Origin: Gnetum montanum | Taxonomy: Eukaryota; Streptophyta; Gnetopsida; Gnetales; Gnetaceae | Reading direction: 5' to 3' | Assembly (NCBI GenBank): GCA_015680685.1 | Contig: MNCI01013717.1 | Location: forward strand, 6,152-60,216 | DNA: 54,065 bases | Part shown: positions 11,096 through 22,140 of the stretch, piece after piece | How positions within the stretch are numbered: the first letter of the stretch is position 1 | How the letters are laid out: every line of letters starts with the position of its first letter | Made by a program: the position numbers and the translations under genes | The notes under the pieces: generated by a model | What the model saw: the letters and a program-made list of their open reading frames with translations, nothing else | Database searches by the model: none | What the model was told of the DNA's origin: nothing

Positions 11096-12340
11096 AATCA
11101 AAATGATATGATGGCATCCTCACTTACCTTCTCACTTAGGAGATGCCACAAGATTTGGATCATAAGAAGGAATAAATGTTTCTCCATTGGGCAAAGTACT
11201 TCATGGAAATGAATAGACACCTTTATAAAGTGTGCACTAATGGCCTAGTTCGTTAGTGTGTCCCTGATGTAGATTAATTGCACATTCTCTAGGATGCTCA
11301 TGAAGGACCTTGCAAAGGCCACTATGCAGGGAGATACACAACAATTAAAATCCTGATGGTAGGAGGCCTACAATCTTTAGTGATGTTCATTAAATTTTTC
11401 TAATCTTATGAGGACTATCAAAGAGATGGTGGGATGACCACATGAATGGAGGATCCTCAATATTGGATTCAATCACTAGAACCCTTTGACATATGGGGCA
11501 TAGACTTCATAGGTTCCAACACACCCATGTCCAATGGAAAGGCATATATCATCAGAGCAGTCAACTATTGCATAAATGGGTAGAAGCAATAGCTATCATC
11601 AATTGTACATCATCCGCTACTACTAGATCTATATAACAACATGTTGTAGATAGGTTTTGGGTGCCACATGCACTAATTTCTAACAATGGAACTCATTTTA
11701 CAAGTTTTAGTTTTCAAAAACTCATGCAACACTTGGGGGTTGAACATAAATTAACAACACCCTATCACCCCCAAGCCAATAGTTAAGCAAAGGTAACTAA
11801 TAGGGGAATCACAAGGATCCTAATAAGGATTATAAGCAAATATAGGAGATACTGGAGCCCAAAAATCAATGATGCCCTTTGGGCTTGCCACTCCACATGG
11901 AAACTCCCTATTGGCTTCTCTCCTATGTGTATGGGAAACTATCAACACTCGTGATTCAATCTAAGCTTTGTACACTCTCAACAACCTGTGACCTTGACTT
12001 AAGTCTAGCACAAAGAGAAAGATTAATGAATCCTAACCTACTAGAAGAAAATCATTTAGTGGCCTTATCTTGGAATGAAGTGCACAAGGCATTCAACAAG
12101 TAACATCATGTCCTTAGAATATAGAAAGTAAAATTTCAACCTAGAGATAAGGTTCTCTACTAGAACCCCACATGTGTACCCCAGAAAAGAAAGTTTCAAA
12201 TATTGCTGGAGGAACCTTATATAATTGGAAAAACCTTTCCCTCTAGGGCCATTTAATCTATAAACTAGAGAACCCACATAGAAAGCAATTGGTCAACATC
12301 CAACAAGTGAAACCTTTCCTAGAGCTAAGACAAGCCAGTG
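11095..12340 (+). pseudogene. integrase remnant (element A)
   Basis: H2C2-type N-terminal region (about 11210-11420: LYKVCTNGLV, LQDAHEGPCKGHYAG). The catalytic core follows from 11480 with IWGIDFIGSNTPMSNGKAYI, LISNNGTHFTS and TPYHPQANS-AKVTNRG. The first catalytic Asp is kept, the second reads Asn (SNNG, family SDNG) and the Glu reads Lys (AKVT, family AEVT). The C-terminal region continues through LYNWKNLSL to QLVNIQQVKPFLE near 12330. No chromodomain is seen. Confidence 0.78.
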
Positions 12341-13900
12341 CAACTACTACCTCATTAGATGAACAACCGCACTCTATATCCACATTTTCTCCTTTCAACT
12401 TAGTCTTAGGGGAGATGTCCATCCATGCTAATCACACACATGGCTCCTCATTTCTTCACTTTTTATTTTACACATTTTTTTTTACACTTTGTTGAGTTTT
12501 ACCTCTTTTTGGTTTTTCGCTCTATTGATTTTCTCAATTTTTTATTTTACAACCTTGTTCATATGTTTTATCTTTCTTGAATATTTTTACTTTCTTATAT
12601 ATTTTATATTTTATTTTACTTTAATTTATTTTATTTTTTGTATGTGACTTTCCACTATTTTTGCTAATAAAGGCACTCTATTACTACAGGACACAATGCC
12701 ATTGTTGTTATTTACTAATGGTGGTTTGTGCTTAATTTTGTGATTGTTAATGTCTGGTTTCTATTTTTGGATTTTGATGTCTAATGACTAGGACATGGTT
12801 TATTTTTCATAGAATAGGAAATGAGTTCATGTCATTCACCCATTCACAAACTTTATGGTTTTCCGTGTTTTGAGAGTTTGAGGTCCCTTTCATTAAATAA
12901 AATTTTAATAAATTGATGACCCTGCTAGTTTCTAGAATTGAAAAGGATTCAAAGGTTTGCATAAGATGTGACTTCAAGGGGACTAGATACTCTTTGTAAT
13001 CTTCTACTTACTTGGATGCTTGAGTGTTTTCATATACTTCTTACCATTTCATGTCATCTAATAACAAGAAGTTGAATAAAGTCTTTCCATGATGTGGTTT
13101 CCATCCAAAAAGATAGAAACACAAGAAAAAAACATGATGAGAATTCAAAGCACACCCTTTAAATAAATAGGCTACAAACACTAGTTATGGGACTAGAAAA
13201 ACATATTACCCATGCTTGAATATCCCCTCTAACTAAGGCCCTCTCTCACTTTCTACCTTCTTCTCTTCTCTTTATGGGATGATGGTTATTCTGGGGGAGT
13301 GCTCTTATCTGTTAAGGGTGTGGAAAAATCTTGGAGTGGTAATGTGAAGTCACTGAAAGAGGTTGGTTTTGTTCTAGACTAATGATGGGTCTCCTTAGGT
13401 GATTTCAAATACAAAATCCAAAAGGGACTTCTTATGACCTCAATTTCGGATTTCATCCCACCTTCTCAATCATCCATTTATTCTTTTGTAACTCACCTCA
13501 CTATCTATTTTCATGTTATGCTTGATGTCCTAGATTGATATGTTGGAATTCTTGGATAGATTCTTTTTGGTTAGTCCTTAACTTTTCATGATCATTAATC
13601 GATTGTGGGGCCCACTGACTCCTTAGTTGAAGTTATGTAAGGGAAAAAAGGGCATGTGCCTGCTATGGGGAGGACCCACTTGCATATCTCTTAGTTTGGA
13701 TAGTTAAGTTCCTTACCTTAGACATTTATAAAACTCTATCTTTCACATACCCCATGGTGTATTCCACTTTGTGCTCCTTAAACTATCATAAAATTCATTT
13801 TCCAAACCATTTTCTTAATTTTCTAAATTTTATGAGCTCCAACATCTTCTTCTACTATTTTCATTATGTTCATGGATTTTGAGTTTTCATTTGACTTTAA
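12340..13900 (+). other. conserved non-coding spacer after pol (element A)
   Basis: About 1.5 kb without a coding frame. It begins with the purine-rich AGGGGAGATG (about 12409-12418) and runs through T-rich sequence. It is clearly related to 26110-27700 in B and, inverted, to about 40240-41800 in C; for example CCTCTAACTAAGG recurs in all three. Conservation of an apparently non-coding block in three copies suggests it belongs to the family's standard structure. Confidence 0.7.
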
Positions 13901-13964
13901 TTTCATTCAAAAACTCCTTGCATTTTAAAATTTTGAGCAAAGTTAGTTGTGGTCAATAGCTACA

Positions 13965-14052
13965 TTGACTAGGCTTAGTCGACACAGCTGATCTCATTGA
14001 CTATGCCCCATCAACAAGGCCCTATTGATGCAAGCCAAAAAATCTATATATA
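13965..14052 (+). promoter_or_regulatory. internal LTR-like promoter (element A)
   Basis: Units TTGACTAGGCTTAG (13965), TCGACACAGCTG... (13979, 18 bp), TTGACTATGCCCCA (13997), TCAACAAGGCCCTA (14011) and TTGATGCAAGCC (14025) precede TATATATA (14045-14052). Unit type, order, 14-bp period and the 20-bp gap to the TATA box parallel the LTR U3 at 5551-5623. It lies between pol and ORF3. A promoter role is inferred from the sequence; transcription is not shown. Confidence 0.6.
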
Positions 14053-14590
14053 CCCTGCATACTTGTAATTTTTTTTAATTCGCTTCATAATAAGAGGGGA
14101 GTTTTTGCCATTTTATAGTGCCCAAAACCTTCTAGAGCCCATAACTTTCCAATCGTTTATCTTGATCACTTTATTCTTTGATTGTGCAGCTCTCATAGGT
14201 AAGCTCTTAGTTGTGGGGACCGCAAACCTTAAGGTTTTTGATGAAATTTTTAAAAACTTTTTGTAGCTTCCCCAAAGGGTTAATGAATACAACAATATAA
14301 AACCATCAATTTTTGAGAGATAATCCCTTCAACACCTTCTGGTATGACTTATTATCATTAAAAAATAAATAAAATAACGATTAAAATTTATCAAATCAAA
14401 CATAACCACAACCTAGCCAAGTGTAACTATCCTAAGAAGATAAGGTATCCCAATTATTTCATGTTACACAATAATTGCTAGCTTGTGGTCAATAGGAAAC
14501 AACATTGATGACCCATGTAGCTATTGAGTGCTTAAGTAAAATTCAAGAACAGCTCTTGCATGAGCAAGAGCAATGAGTAGGGACAAGTGA
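14053..14590 (+). other. leader-like region downstream of the internal promoter (element A)
   Basis: Contains GCCCAAAACCTTCTAGAGCC (about 14130), which recurs inverted at about 39890-39920 in C, and then CTAGCCAAGTGTAAC (about 14413), shared with B (about 27777) and, inverted, with C (about 39608). It has no useful frame. It could be the 5' leader of an ORF3 transcript. Confidence 0.5.
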
Positions 14591-17130
14591 TGGAGTTCGA
14601 TATGTATATTGACCTATGATGAGTCACCTTAATGAGGTGGCTTGAACCATTATTCAAATGCAGGAAGGCAGCCTAATATTCTCAGCCCAACGAATGTAGC
14701 TACCTGTGAGATCGAATCCTAATGCTTGAGAGGTGATGGTGTCTCTATCTCAACACCATTTATTCCCATAAATCTCTAAGAATACCACCTCCCTTTTAGT
14801 CTACTTGGAGGACAATGAAGGGGAAACTATACTAGTGATGCAGCACCAAGGGTAAGAGACAGCTGCAAAAGTGGTTGCTGACTAGATTATAGAAGCACTT
14901 AACACACTTATGGCATTTGTACAGAATTTAGCTGCACTTCAAGATGTGTAGATGTCTACAGGAACTATTAGCAGAAGATTGAGTGTAGCCCAGCATGAAG
15001 AGTTTCTAGACCAACTAGTGGGGACCAAGCAACTGATTTTGGACATCTTTGATTCTTCAGATAATATTACTCTAACCTAGTCAGAGTTGCTTAAAGCAAA
15101 GGACAAATGCGTCATCTTGGAAGGGCAACTAAAAATGGCTCAAGCACAAAACCAATGCTTGGTTTTAGAGGTTGCTGAACTAAATGCCCATTTTGCTGAT
15201 CCCACACTCCTCAACCCTACAACAACTAGAGATTAAGCTTTGCAGTAGCTTCAAGCCTGATTAAAATAAGTTAAGGAGTGAATGGTAATGGTCATCCTCA
15301 ACCAGTTCATAGTAGAAGAAAAAACATACTTAATTCAAAAGGACTTGGTTTAGATGTTCCAAGAAAATGAAACAATGATCAATGAAAATCATCACCTACA
15401 AAATGTTGATGCACAGAAACAATAGATGCACAAATTCATTCATCAATAGAAGGATTAGCCCACTAGGATGAACATGAAATTTAGGAAATTGGTTGTAGAA
15501 AATTGCAATCTATCTATGGAAGAAGTCCATGTCTTATGCCAAAAATCTGCCATTGAGATCACCGCTTGGAAAAATGAAGATCTCAAATTTGAGAGAATAA
15601 AGAATCACTACAATGACCAAGTTGGCTTGTAGAAAGAAGTAAATGAGAAACATATCTAAGTGGCTAAGGAAAAAGTAAATGAGGTCCTCTAGTAACTCGA
15701 ACAAGGAAGAGAGGTATGGTAGCCCATCATTGATGGGATAGATGCCTACAACAAAGCAGAGATTTGCCTAAAGGAGTTGCAAATTGAAGAATTGATAGAG
15801 TATATGAAATTGACCAATCTTCGATATGCAAACTTAGCGATGCTAACTACTAGATGACCATTGATGAAACAAAATTTGTAGTCACCGTGATGTTAGGATA
15901 TATACACTAGCCTATAAATATAGCACTTGGGCTCCAGTTTTGAGTTAGTTTTCAGTCAGTGTAGCAAAGCTCTTACAATTTATTTTCCTTAGAGTTAGAA
16001 TATTTTCTAAGTGTTCACAAAAGAAGTCTAAGTGTGTACGGTTCTTTGTTCAAGCATTGATGTACCTGAGCACAGTAGTGTGATGGGAATAAAATGAACT
16101 CTTTTGATAATCCTTGAAGCACTGAGACTAGGTTAACGTTTCTTTTAATGTACTTTACTTTACTACATTTAAATTAAGCAATTTATTTCTAGCAGTTAAT
16201 GAATGCAATCACAAACACTTCAAGCATACATGTAGTACTTGGTAACCCAGCAATCCTTAATGTTTGGTAGCCTAGCAGCACTATATGTGTTCAGGATGTA
16301 TTTAGGAAAGTGGAAGTGGTTACTTGTGTTAGGTTAGATAGGCAATAATGAATTAGATTTTAAATTACTCCACTATTCATTCTTGTTGTAGGCAATCAAA
16401 TCTATAAAATATAAAATAAGAAAAATCATATATCTCAATTACACTTAAATCATGCCCTTGAGTCTCACAAGTGTAGTTTGGAAGAAAATGAACGTTCTCA
16501 ATGCCCATTTAACTTCCTAGAAGAGCTAGTGTACTAGATAACTATAGGTCCACAAAATTTGACTAGATCATGCATAATGTCTTAGTCATGCATAGGGTTG
16601 GGCATAGGGGTACCTCACCACTCATCAACCGTAATCAAAACTCGAAAAGCAAGTGGCTAGCTCATACTTGCTATATGAGCCCAAGTTCAAGCACCACAAG
16701 GACATCAAGTAAAAGCTTGAGATGGAAAATGCTGAACTCAAAGTTCTCAAGGCATGATTAATTAATCAACGATCAATTATCGAGAACTTGGCCAGGAGAA
16801 TGAATGACTACTAGGAGCTGTAGAACATAGTTAGGGCATTCAACATAGAATGTAAACAATTTTCTACCTAGTTTATCAATGCTAAGGAGATGTTCTCTAC
16901 AATTCCCAATCCTTAGGATGTGCCCATTCCGAGCAACATTAGCGAAGCTGCGTGGACTATGCATGATCCTAGGAGTAAGGACAAGAAAATAAAAGCATTG
17001 CTAGATGCTTTTTGCCTCCTACCAAAAGTTTTAGCAGCAGCTAGGTAGCCACAACTGTCTCAACTACCACATGTGCTTGAAGCTAGAGAAGGTTTGTCAA
17101 AGCCTTAGGAGCCTCCATTGACTAGGACCA
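14590..17130 (+). pseudogene. ORF3 remnant, coiled-coil C-terminal half (element A)
   Basis: Extra ORF between pol and the 3' LTR, of unknown function. One frame stays readable with stops from about 14890 to 15860: FDSSDNITLT (about 15045), LKAKDKCVILEGQLKMAQAQ, HYNDQVGL-KEVNEKHI (about 15608), PIIDGIDAYNKAEICLKEL (about 15722) and NLRYANLAMLTTR (about 15815). After the inserted solo LTR it resumes with KLEMENAELKVLKA and ends with DVPIPSNISEAAWTVHDPR (about 16917-16975). The heptad-like Leu/Lys/Glu/Gln pattern suggests coiled coil. The N-terminal motif seen in C and D is missing here. In-frame stops sit where C has Gln. Confidence 0.68.
15862..16627 (+). repeat. solo LTR inserted in ORF3 of element A
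   Basis: A B-type LTR of 766 bp: starts TGATGAAACAAAATTTG, has TATAAATA at 15913-15920, and ends ACCACTCATCA. No PBS or internal sequence adjoins it. It is flanked by ACCAT (15857-15861) and ACCGT (16628-16632), a 5-bp target-site duplication with one G/A difference at a CpG. ORF3 sequence resumes on the far side. It is shorter than B's LTR because part of U3 is missing. It most simply arose by insertion and then LTR-LTR recombination. Confidence 0.8.
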
Positions 17131-17358
17131 TGTGATCTTTTCAATCATCTTCACACCATTAGAGGATGTGTTCTTTGATTTTTGTTTGGTATTCAATTTT
17201 GTGTCGTGAACATCCCAATTTATAATTTTGTTGATCTATACACCCAAGCACTTAGTTTTGTCATATAGTTTTATTGAGTCATGTGCTAGTCAATAATCTC
17301 ATACCTTTCCAATTTCTTAAGTAACTTAAAGATGAGTTTTCATTTAGTCATTGTGGTG
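17130..17358 (+). other. 3' untranslated region and polypurine-tract region (element A)
   Basis: Sequence between the ORF3 end and the 3' LTR, related to 28000-28218 in B and 31120-31304 in D. It ends TTTCATTTAGTCATTGTGGTG before the LTR start TGATGAG. The tract here is eroded compared with AGTCAGGGGGTA in D. Confidence 0.6.
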
Positions 17359-18222
17359 TGATGAGTTGTGAATTAGCTATGTTAACTAGGCTTCATCGAC
17401 TAGGCCTTGTCAAAGCATCATTTCATGCATCAACATGGCCTTGTTGATGCAAGGCTCTTCTTGCCTATAAATATGTGCCAACCTACCATGTTTAAGTAAT
17501 TATTTTATCATAGTGTAGTAAAGCTCTTGCAGTTTTCCATTTGAAAGTTAGAATATTTTCAAAAGTGCTTATAGTAGGAGTCATTAAGTGTACAGATCTT
17601 GATTTGAGCACTATTATACCTAAACATGATAGTGTAAGTGGAAATAAAGACAAAATTCTTGATAAACCTTGTAGCATTCTGGATACTTTAAATGTTTCAT
17701 TCATGCATTTAATATTTTTAGCTATTTATTCAATGTTTTCTAGTAATTAAGCTAATTAAGTAATTAGGTTAGATAAGCTAAATAGTAATTAAGTAAACAC
17801 ATAAGTACAATTGCTTCAAGCATGCATGTGATGTTTGGTAATCCTAGTAGTGCTTAATGCTTGGTAACCTAGCAACACTATACATGTTTAAAATGTGCAT
17901 AGCAAGTAGGACTAAATACTTATGTTAGGACTAGTTAAACAATAGTTAGGCCATTAGATTAAACTAGGTATTAAATTACTTTATTCTCTATCTTGCCTAT
18001 TTCAAGCATCAAACCATAAAACATAAAATGACAAAAATATTGTGCCTCAATTACACTTAAACCATACCCTTGAGCTTCATAAGTGTAGTTGGGAAGACAA
18101 TGAATGTCTTCAATGTAAAAGTTTACTTCTTAAAGAACTAGTGCACCAGAAACTATAGAGTCCATGGAATTTGACTAGATTATGCGTGAATGCTCTGTGA
18201 TTCATATGGTTGGGCATGGGGG
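17359..18222 (+). repeat. 3' LTR of element A
   Basis: Direct repeat of 5531-6390. It starts TGATGAGTTGTG, has U3 units at 17382-17457 (including TTAACTAGGCTTCA and TCGACTAGGCCTTG), and TATAAATA at 17466-17473. The match ends at about 18222, within the GTTGGGCATGGGG phrase, so the final CATTGCTCATCA of the 5' copy is absent. The LTRs differ at many sites by eye, so the insertion is old. Confidence 0.85.
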
Positions 18223-18390
18223 TTATAAGCCATAAGCAAGAGCAAAATGGATAACTGTAAAGGGTTATAAAAAAATTAATGCATAAGGGGTTTCTTTTTG
18301 AAAATTTTCCAACTTTACAATCATAATACACTAAAAAATTAATCTAATTAAAGGTATAAGAAAGAAAAGGAGTTACCAAAGATTAGAGTA
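18223..18390. other. junction sequence between elements A and D
   Basis: AT-rich stretch following the truncated 3' LTR of A. It has no recognised motif. It may be part of the region upstream of ORF3 in element D. Confidence 0.4.
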
Positions 18391-19149
18391 AACATTTTAA
18401 TAATTCCTAACTCCTTGATGATTGAATATGGCCTTGAAGAGAGAAGCAATAGGAGGACCCTCAAAACCTACAGAAGAAAGATCACAAGGCCATGGAAGAG
18501 GCTGAACATGAGAATAAGACCCACAAGCAGAACATGTAGAGAAAGAGGCTCAATTTTTAGTAATCATCTAAAAACTCCTACTACAGGACACTCAGCCCAA
18601 GTAGAGGCAGTAGATCCACAAGCATTAGAATAAGGATAGAACCTTACGCTATAACCAGACTACCTCCAAGCCATCTAGGAGAAAAAAAATCATGACTACA
18701 ATGATTGTGGAGGTAAAATTTAGCTCATTTGTATAATTTTCCTTAAAAATTGTCAAGACACAACTCTAAGCATTACTGTTATGGCCCATGCTTTCAAACA
18801 ATAGAGAATGATATTTGGGGAAGACCCATCAATTTTAGCACAATAAAGGGGAAGATGCCATAGTTAACATTGAGGAAGTCTTAGTCTCCTATTTAGTTAT
18901 CATGATAATTGAAGCAGTTAACATTCCCAATGAAAGGGAAAAAGTAGCACATTTGTCCACTAGATCAGACACAGATATAAGGAAACTATGATTACGGAGA
19001 GCATATGGAAAAGAAGACAAGGATTACAATGAGCGAACTCTAGAAGAGAGAATCTATTTCAAAATTGACACATATCATCTATTTTCCATAAAAGGATTAA
19101 TAGAATATCAACATATGTAGCTACGAGAAGTTCAATCTTAATGGGAACA
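18390..19149 (+). pseudogene. ORF3 remnant, N-terminal part (element D)
   Basis: Stop-containing coding remnant. Readable peptides include KDHKAMEEAEHENKTHKQ (about 18475-18530), CFQTIENDIWGRPINFSTIK and, at 18930-19100, IPNEREKVAHLSTRSD with YGKEDKDYNERTLEERIYF. The charged N-terminus precedes a more globular stretch. The frame is cut at 19149 by the LTR of element B and appears to continue at 29045. I do not recognise a characterised protein. The general look resembles the uncharacterised proteins accompanying plant Athila-type elements. Confidence 0.5.
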
Positions 19150-19983
19150 TGATGAATCACCATTTTATGTCAATCACAACATCGAGTACGTAATGTTGGG
19201 GCCTTGGTCCAATGTTGAACATCTGATGTTGGGGTATATTCCCTAGCCTATAAATACCATTCCTAGGCTCCAATTTTGGCGTAGTATATACATTAGTTTT
19301 TAATTTTTAAGCAAGGTAGTGAAGCTCTTGCAGTTTATTCTTCTTAGAGTTAGAATATTTTCTGAGTGCTTGTAGAAGAAGTCTAAAGTGTGTATGATTC
19401 TTTGTTCAAGCACTATTGTATCTAACCATAGCAGTGTGATGGGAATAAACCAAAATCTTTTGACAATTCTTACAGCACTAAGAATAGCTTAATATTTTCA
19501 TTAATGCATTTTACTTTCTTGTTCTTTACTTTAATGCATTTGATTAAGAAATTTATTTTCAATAGTTAATGAACATGAGCATGACCACTTCGAGCATTCA
19601 TATAGTACTTGGTAACCTAGCAACACTTAAGATTTGGTAGCCCAGTAGTGCTATATGTATTCAAGAAAGTGGGGCAGTTCCTTGTGTTAGGCTAGCTAGG
19701 CAATAGACATTAGTTTTCAATCTACTCTACTCTTATTCTTGTTATAGGAAATTACATTCATAAAATATGAAATGACAAAAATTTGTATATCTCAATTACA
19801 CTTAAACCATATCCTTGAACGTTACAAGTGTAGTTGGGAAGACAAGAAATGTTCTCAACATCATTTCACTTCCTATAGAAACTAGTGTATGAGATAACTA
19901 TAGGTTCACGGAATTTGACCAGATCACATGTAATGCCTTAGTGATTCGTATGGTTGGGTGTAGGGGTACATTGCTGCTTATCA
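19150..19983 (+). repeat. 5' LTR of element B, 834 bp
   Basis: TG...CA ends, directly upstream of the PBS. U3 holds three ATGTTG-type units (near 19193, 19213 and 19227) and TATAAATA at 19249-19256. In a stretch of about 90 bases (from 19324, against 28393 in the 3' LTR) I counted 14 differences, all transitions. Confidence 0.9.
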
Positions 19984-19984
19984 T

Positions 19985-20002
19985 TGGCACCATTGCCAGG
20001 GA
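19985..20002 (+). promoter_or_regulatory. primer-binding site, tRNA-Asp type
   Basis: TGGCACCATTGCCAGGGA, one base after the LTR end. It differs from the expected TGGCGCCGTTGCCGGGGA (complement of the tRNA-Asp 3' end) at exactly three sites. All three are the G of a CpG changed to A. Confidence 0.88.
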
Positions 20003-20143
20003 CATTTGTGTTGTTTTGTGTGCTATCTAGGACCCACTGAAGTATTTAAATTGTTGAAATGAACTTGAGAGTCATAGCTTATTTGACAATTACTACAAAC
20101 AATTCTTAGAGCACACTGTAATTTTTTGTTTCGCTAACCAAAA

Positions 20144-22140
20144 ATGTCTTCTTCTCATAAGAGTGCTTTTTCACCCAAGCCTAATAATGTTTGTCCATCA
20201 AAGCCTTAATAGTATCAAATTACATATACTCATTCTGATGAGTATGTGTCAAATTCCACCTTCATCCTAGACTAGGATGAATAGCTATGATGGCATGACA
20301 TGGAGGGAAACATTGTGTTGTCACTCAATTATGTTGGTCCTGCAATGCTCTATAAAATTCTTGCATGATGTGGTCTTCAAGATTTCCATGGGGAGTATAT
20401 TATCGAAGATGTTGACACTAGGTATATCATCCCACCGAAGCACACTGGTAGATTGGCAACTAGAGCAACACTATGAATTTTCAAAGGGAAAAGGGCTTAA
20501 CCATTCTCCATTTCTGTTGTACCAACAAGCTAGTGGAGAATCCTTCCCTAGGGACTTTCCATACAATGATGCTCCTCTCTTTCACTTTAGCAGTGGAGGT
20601 CAAAACCAGAATCTACACTCCACAATTCACAATCATGATTCTAGTAACAAGGGATCCAATGACAAAGAAGGATCTAGAGGGGCAAGTCTAGACAAAGATG
20701 TTGACAAAAAGCATAATTGTGATCATGGTCATGATCACCAAAGAGGCAGTAGTAGGCACCGTGATGGTGCTAATTCTCCTTCCTCTTTCACTTCATCATC
20801 ATCATCTTCTTTAGGCTCTAATCATGATCATAGAAGGTGAGATCATGATGGATGTGATCAAAATGAGCGCAATGTCCAAGGAGACCATGATAATCAATGG
20901 GACCATCAAAATGGGCAAGATCAACGATGTAGACATTCAAGAGATGCACATCACCATGAATGAAGGGATAGTAGAAGGCATCATAGGCACCATGATCAAG
21001 GCCTCAATGAGACTCTATTTGCTACTCAAAGTATGCTTAACATCATAGAGGTAGTCAGAATCCAAATAAGGCATGTGAAAGACAATAAGATCAAATGGTT
21101 AGACATGAAAAATATTTCTTGATTTGAAGGAGGATATAACTTTGACCTATAGAATCATCTTCAAGCTTTCCAAGATTCATGTGCCTTTCAAAACATAGAG
21201 AATGAGTGATAGAAATTAAAGTTGTTCCTAAGGATGCTCATCAAAGTAGCAGAGAACTGGTACTAGTCCTTAGAATTGGAATCTATTATACAATGGAGTA
21301 CCATGCTCAAGTTATTCAATGATAAGTATCAAACATACTCCAAGGTGTCCAACTTAAGGAAGAAAATTCAAGGGTGAAAAAAAGAAACACACAAACCCTT
21401 GGATGCTACCATTGGCCAATACTATGCCTTGATGCACAAATGTACTGACCATGGTTATTCTCAATTGGCTCAACTTCACCACATTGTAGATGATCCTCGT
21501 AATGAAATGAGAAAAACCCTTGGTGTCTATGCCCAAGGGTGATTATTAGAACTAACTACTTGTCAGGTACAAAGGTTAATAGAGTAGGTTGCCAAAGAGG
21601 AGGATGGACTATAAGAAAATAGAGAAAGTGTAGAGGAGTACAACCATGATCCTTTCATTAGCAAGAGGAAGGTTCAATTTTGTAACAATGACAACGAATC
21701 CATATTTGATGAAGGGATGCATAAGAAAGCCTTGTCACTTCAACAATTTCAATCTAAACTTACAGCCAAGGTTGATCAATTAAGGAACTCCATGGATAGT
21801 AGATTTCAAGCTATCCTCAAAATTGCTAGGGATTCTCAAGAATAAGGTAGTGATTGTGAGCGTAGGATGTGCAAGGAAGCTAAACATGCATATTAAAAGG
21901 GTAAGAGAAAAATTACTACAATAGGAGAGGTTGTAGATAGTGAATCAAATGATGATCATGGATGTGATATCTGCTAGTATGAACATCCTAAGGTATGTTG
22001 CCCTATTGTGTCACATCTTCAAGAGTCTAGGGTGTATGCCTTATATCCATGACTTACACAAAGGTAAACATCCAGAAGGTTGTCTTATCCTTAAAGTAAT
22101 CTTAGTCAGTTCCATCAACAACAACCATATTATCTAAGTG
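20144..22140 (+). pseudogene. gag remnant (element B)
   Basis: The likely original start is the ATG at 20144 (MSSSHKSAFSPKPNN...). A frameshift follows, and a 187-codon open stretch (20277-20840) carries the conserved PFLLYQQASGESFPRDFPY and then an Asp/His/Ser-rich disordered tail ending in a nine-residue Ser-rich run. The capsid-like part is at about 21120-21600: HLQAFQDSCAFQNIENE, KLFLRMLIKVAENWY and LFNDKYQTYSKVSNLRKK. The Cys motif CDIC-YEHPKVCCPIVSHL lies near 21966-22020. Multiple stops show it is dead. Confidence 0.78.

Larger units (their letters stand above)
5531..18222 (+). mobile_element. Athila-type Ty3/gypsy element A (LTR to LTR)
   Basis: Nearly complete plus-strand LTR retrotransposon. 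The 5' LTR (5531-6390) and 3' LTR (17359-18222) are direct repeats of each other over almost their whole length. Between them lie a tRNA-Asp PBS, gag, protease, RT, RNase H, H2C2 and integrase, a long spacer, an LTR-like internal promoter (13965-14052) and ORF3 (about 14590-17130). A solo LTR (15862-16627) is inserted in ORF3. The last roughly 15 bp of the 3' LTR are missing, so target-site duplication cannot be checked. All coding parts carry stops. Athila is inferred from the RT phrases, the tRNA-Asp PBS and an extra ORF downstream of pol. Confidence 0.88.

Noticed and set aside
14890-17130. stop codon reassignment (UAG read as Gln) to explain ORFs with many TAG codons
   Set aside because: TAA and TGA also interrupt the frames, frameshifts are common, copies differ in which sites are stops, and the LINE frame uses the standard code. 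Deamination decay explains it better.
20473-20691. 72-codon frame overlapping gag of B
   Set aside because: Shadow frame. The conserved PFLLYQ...SFPRDF phrases shared with element C are in the 20277-20840 frame.
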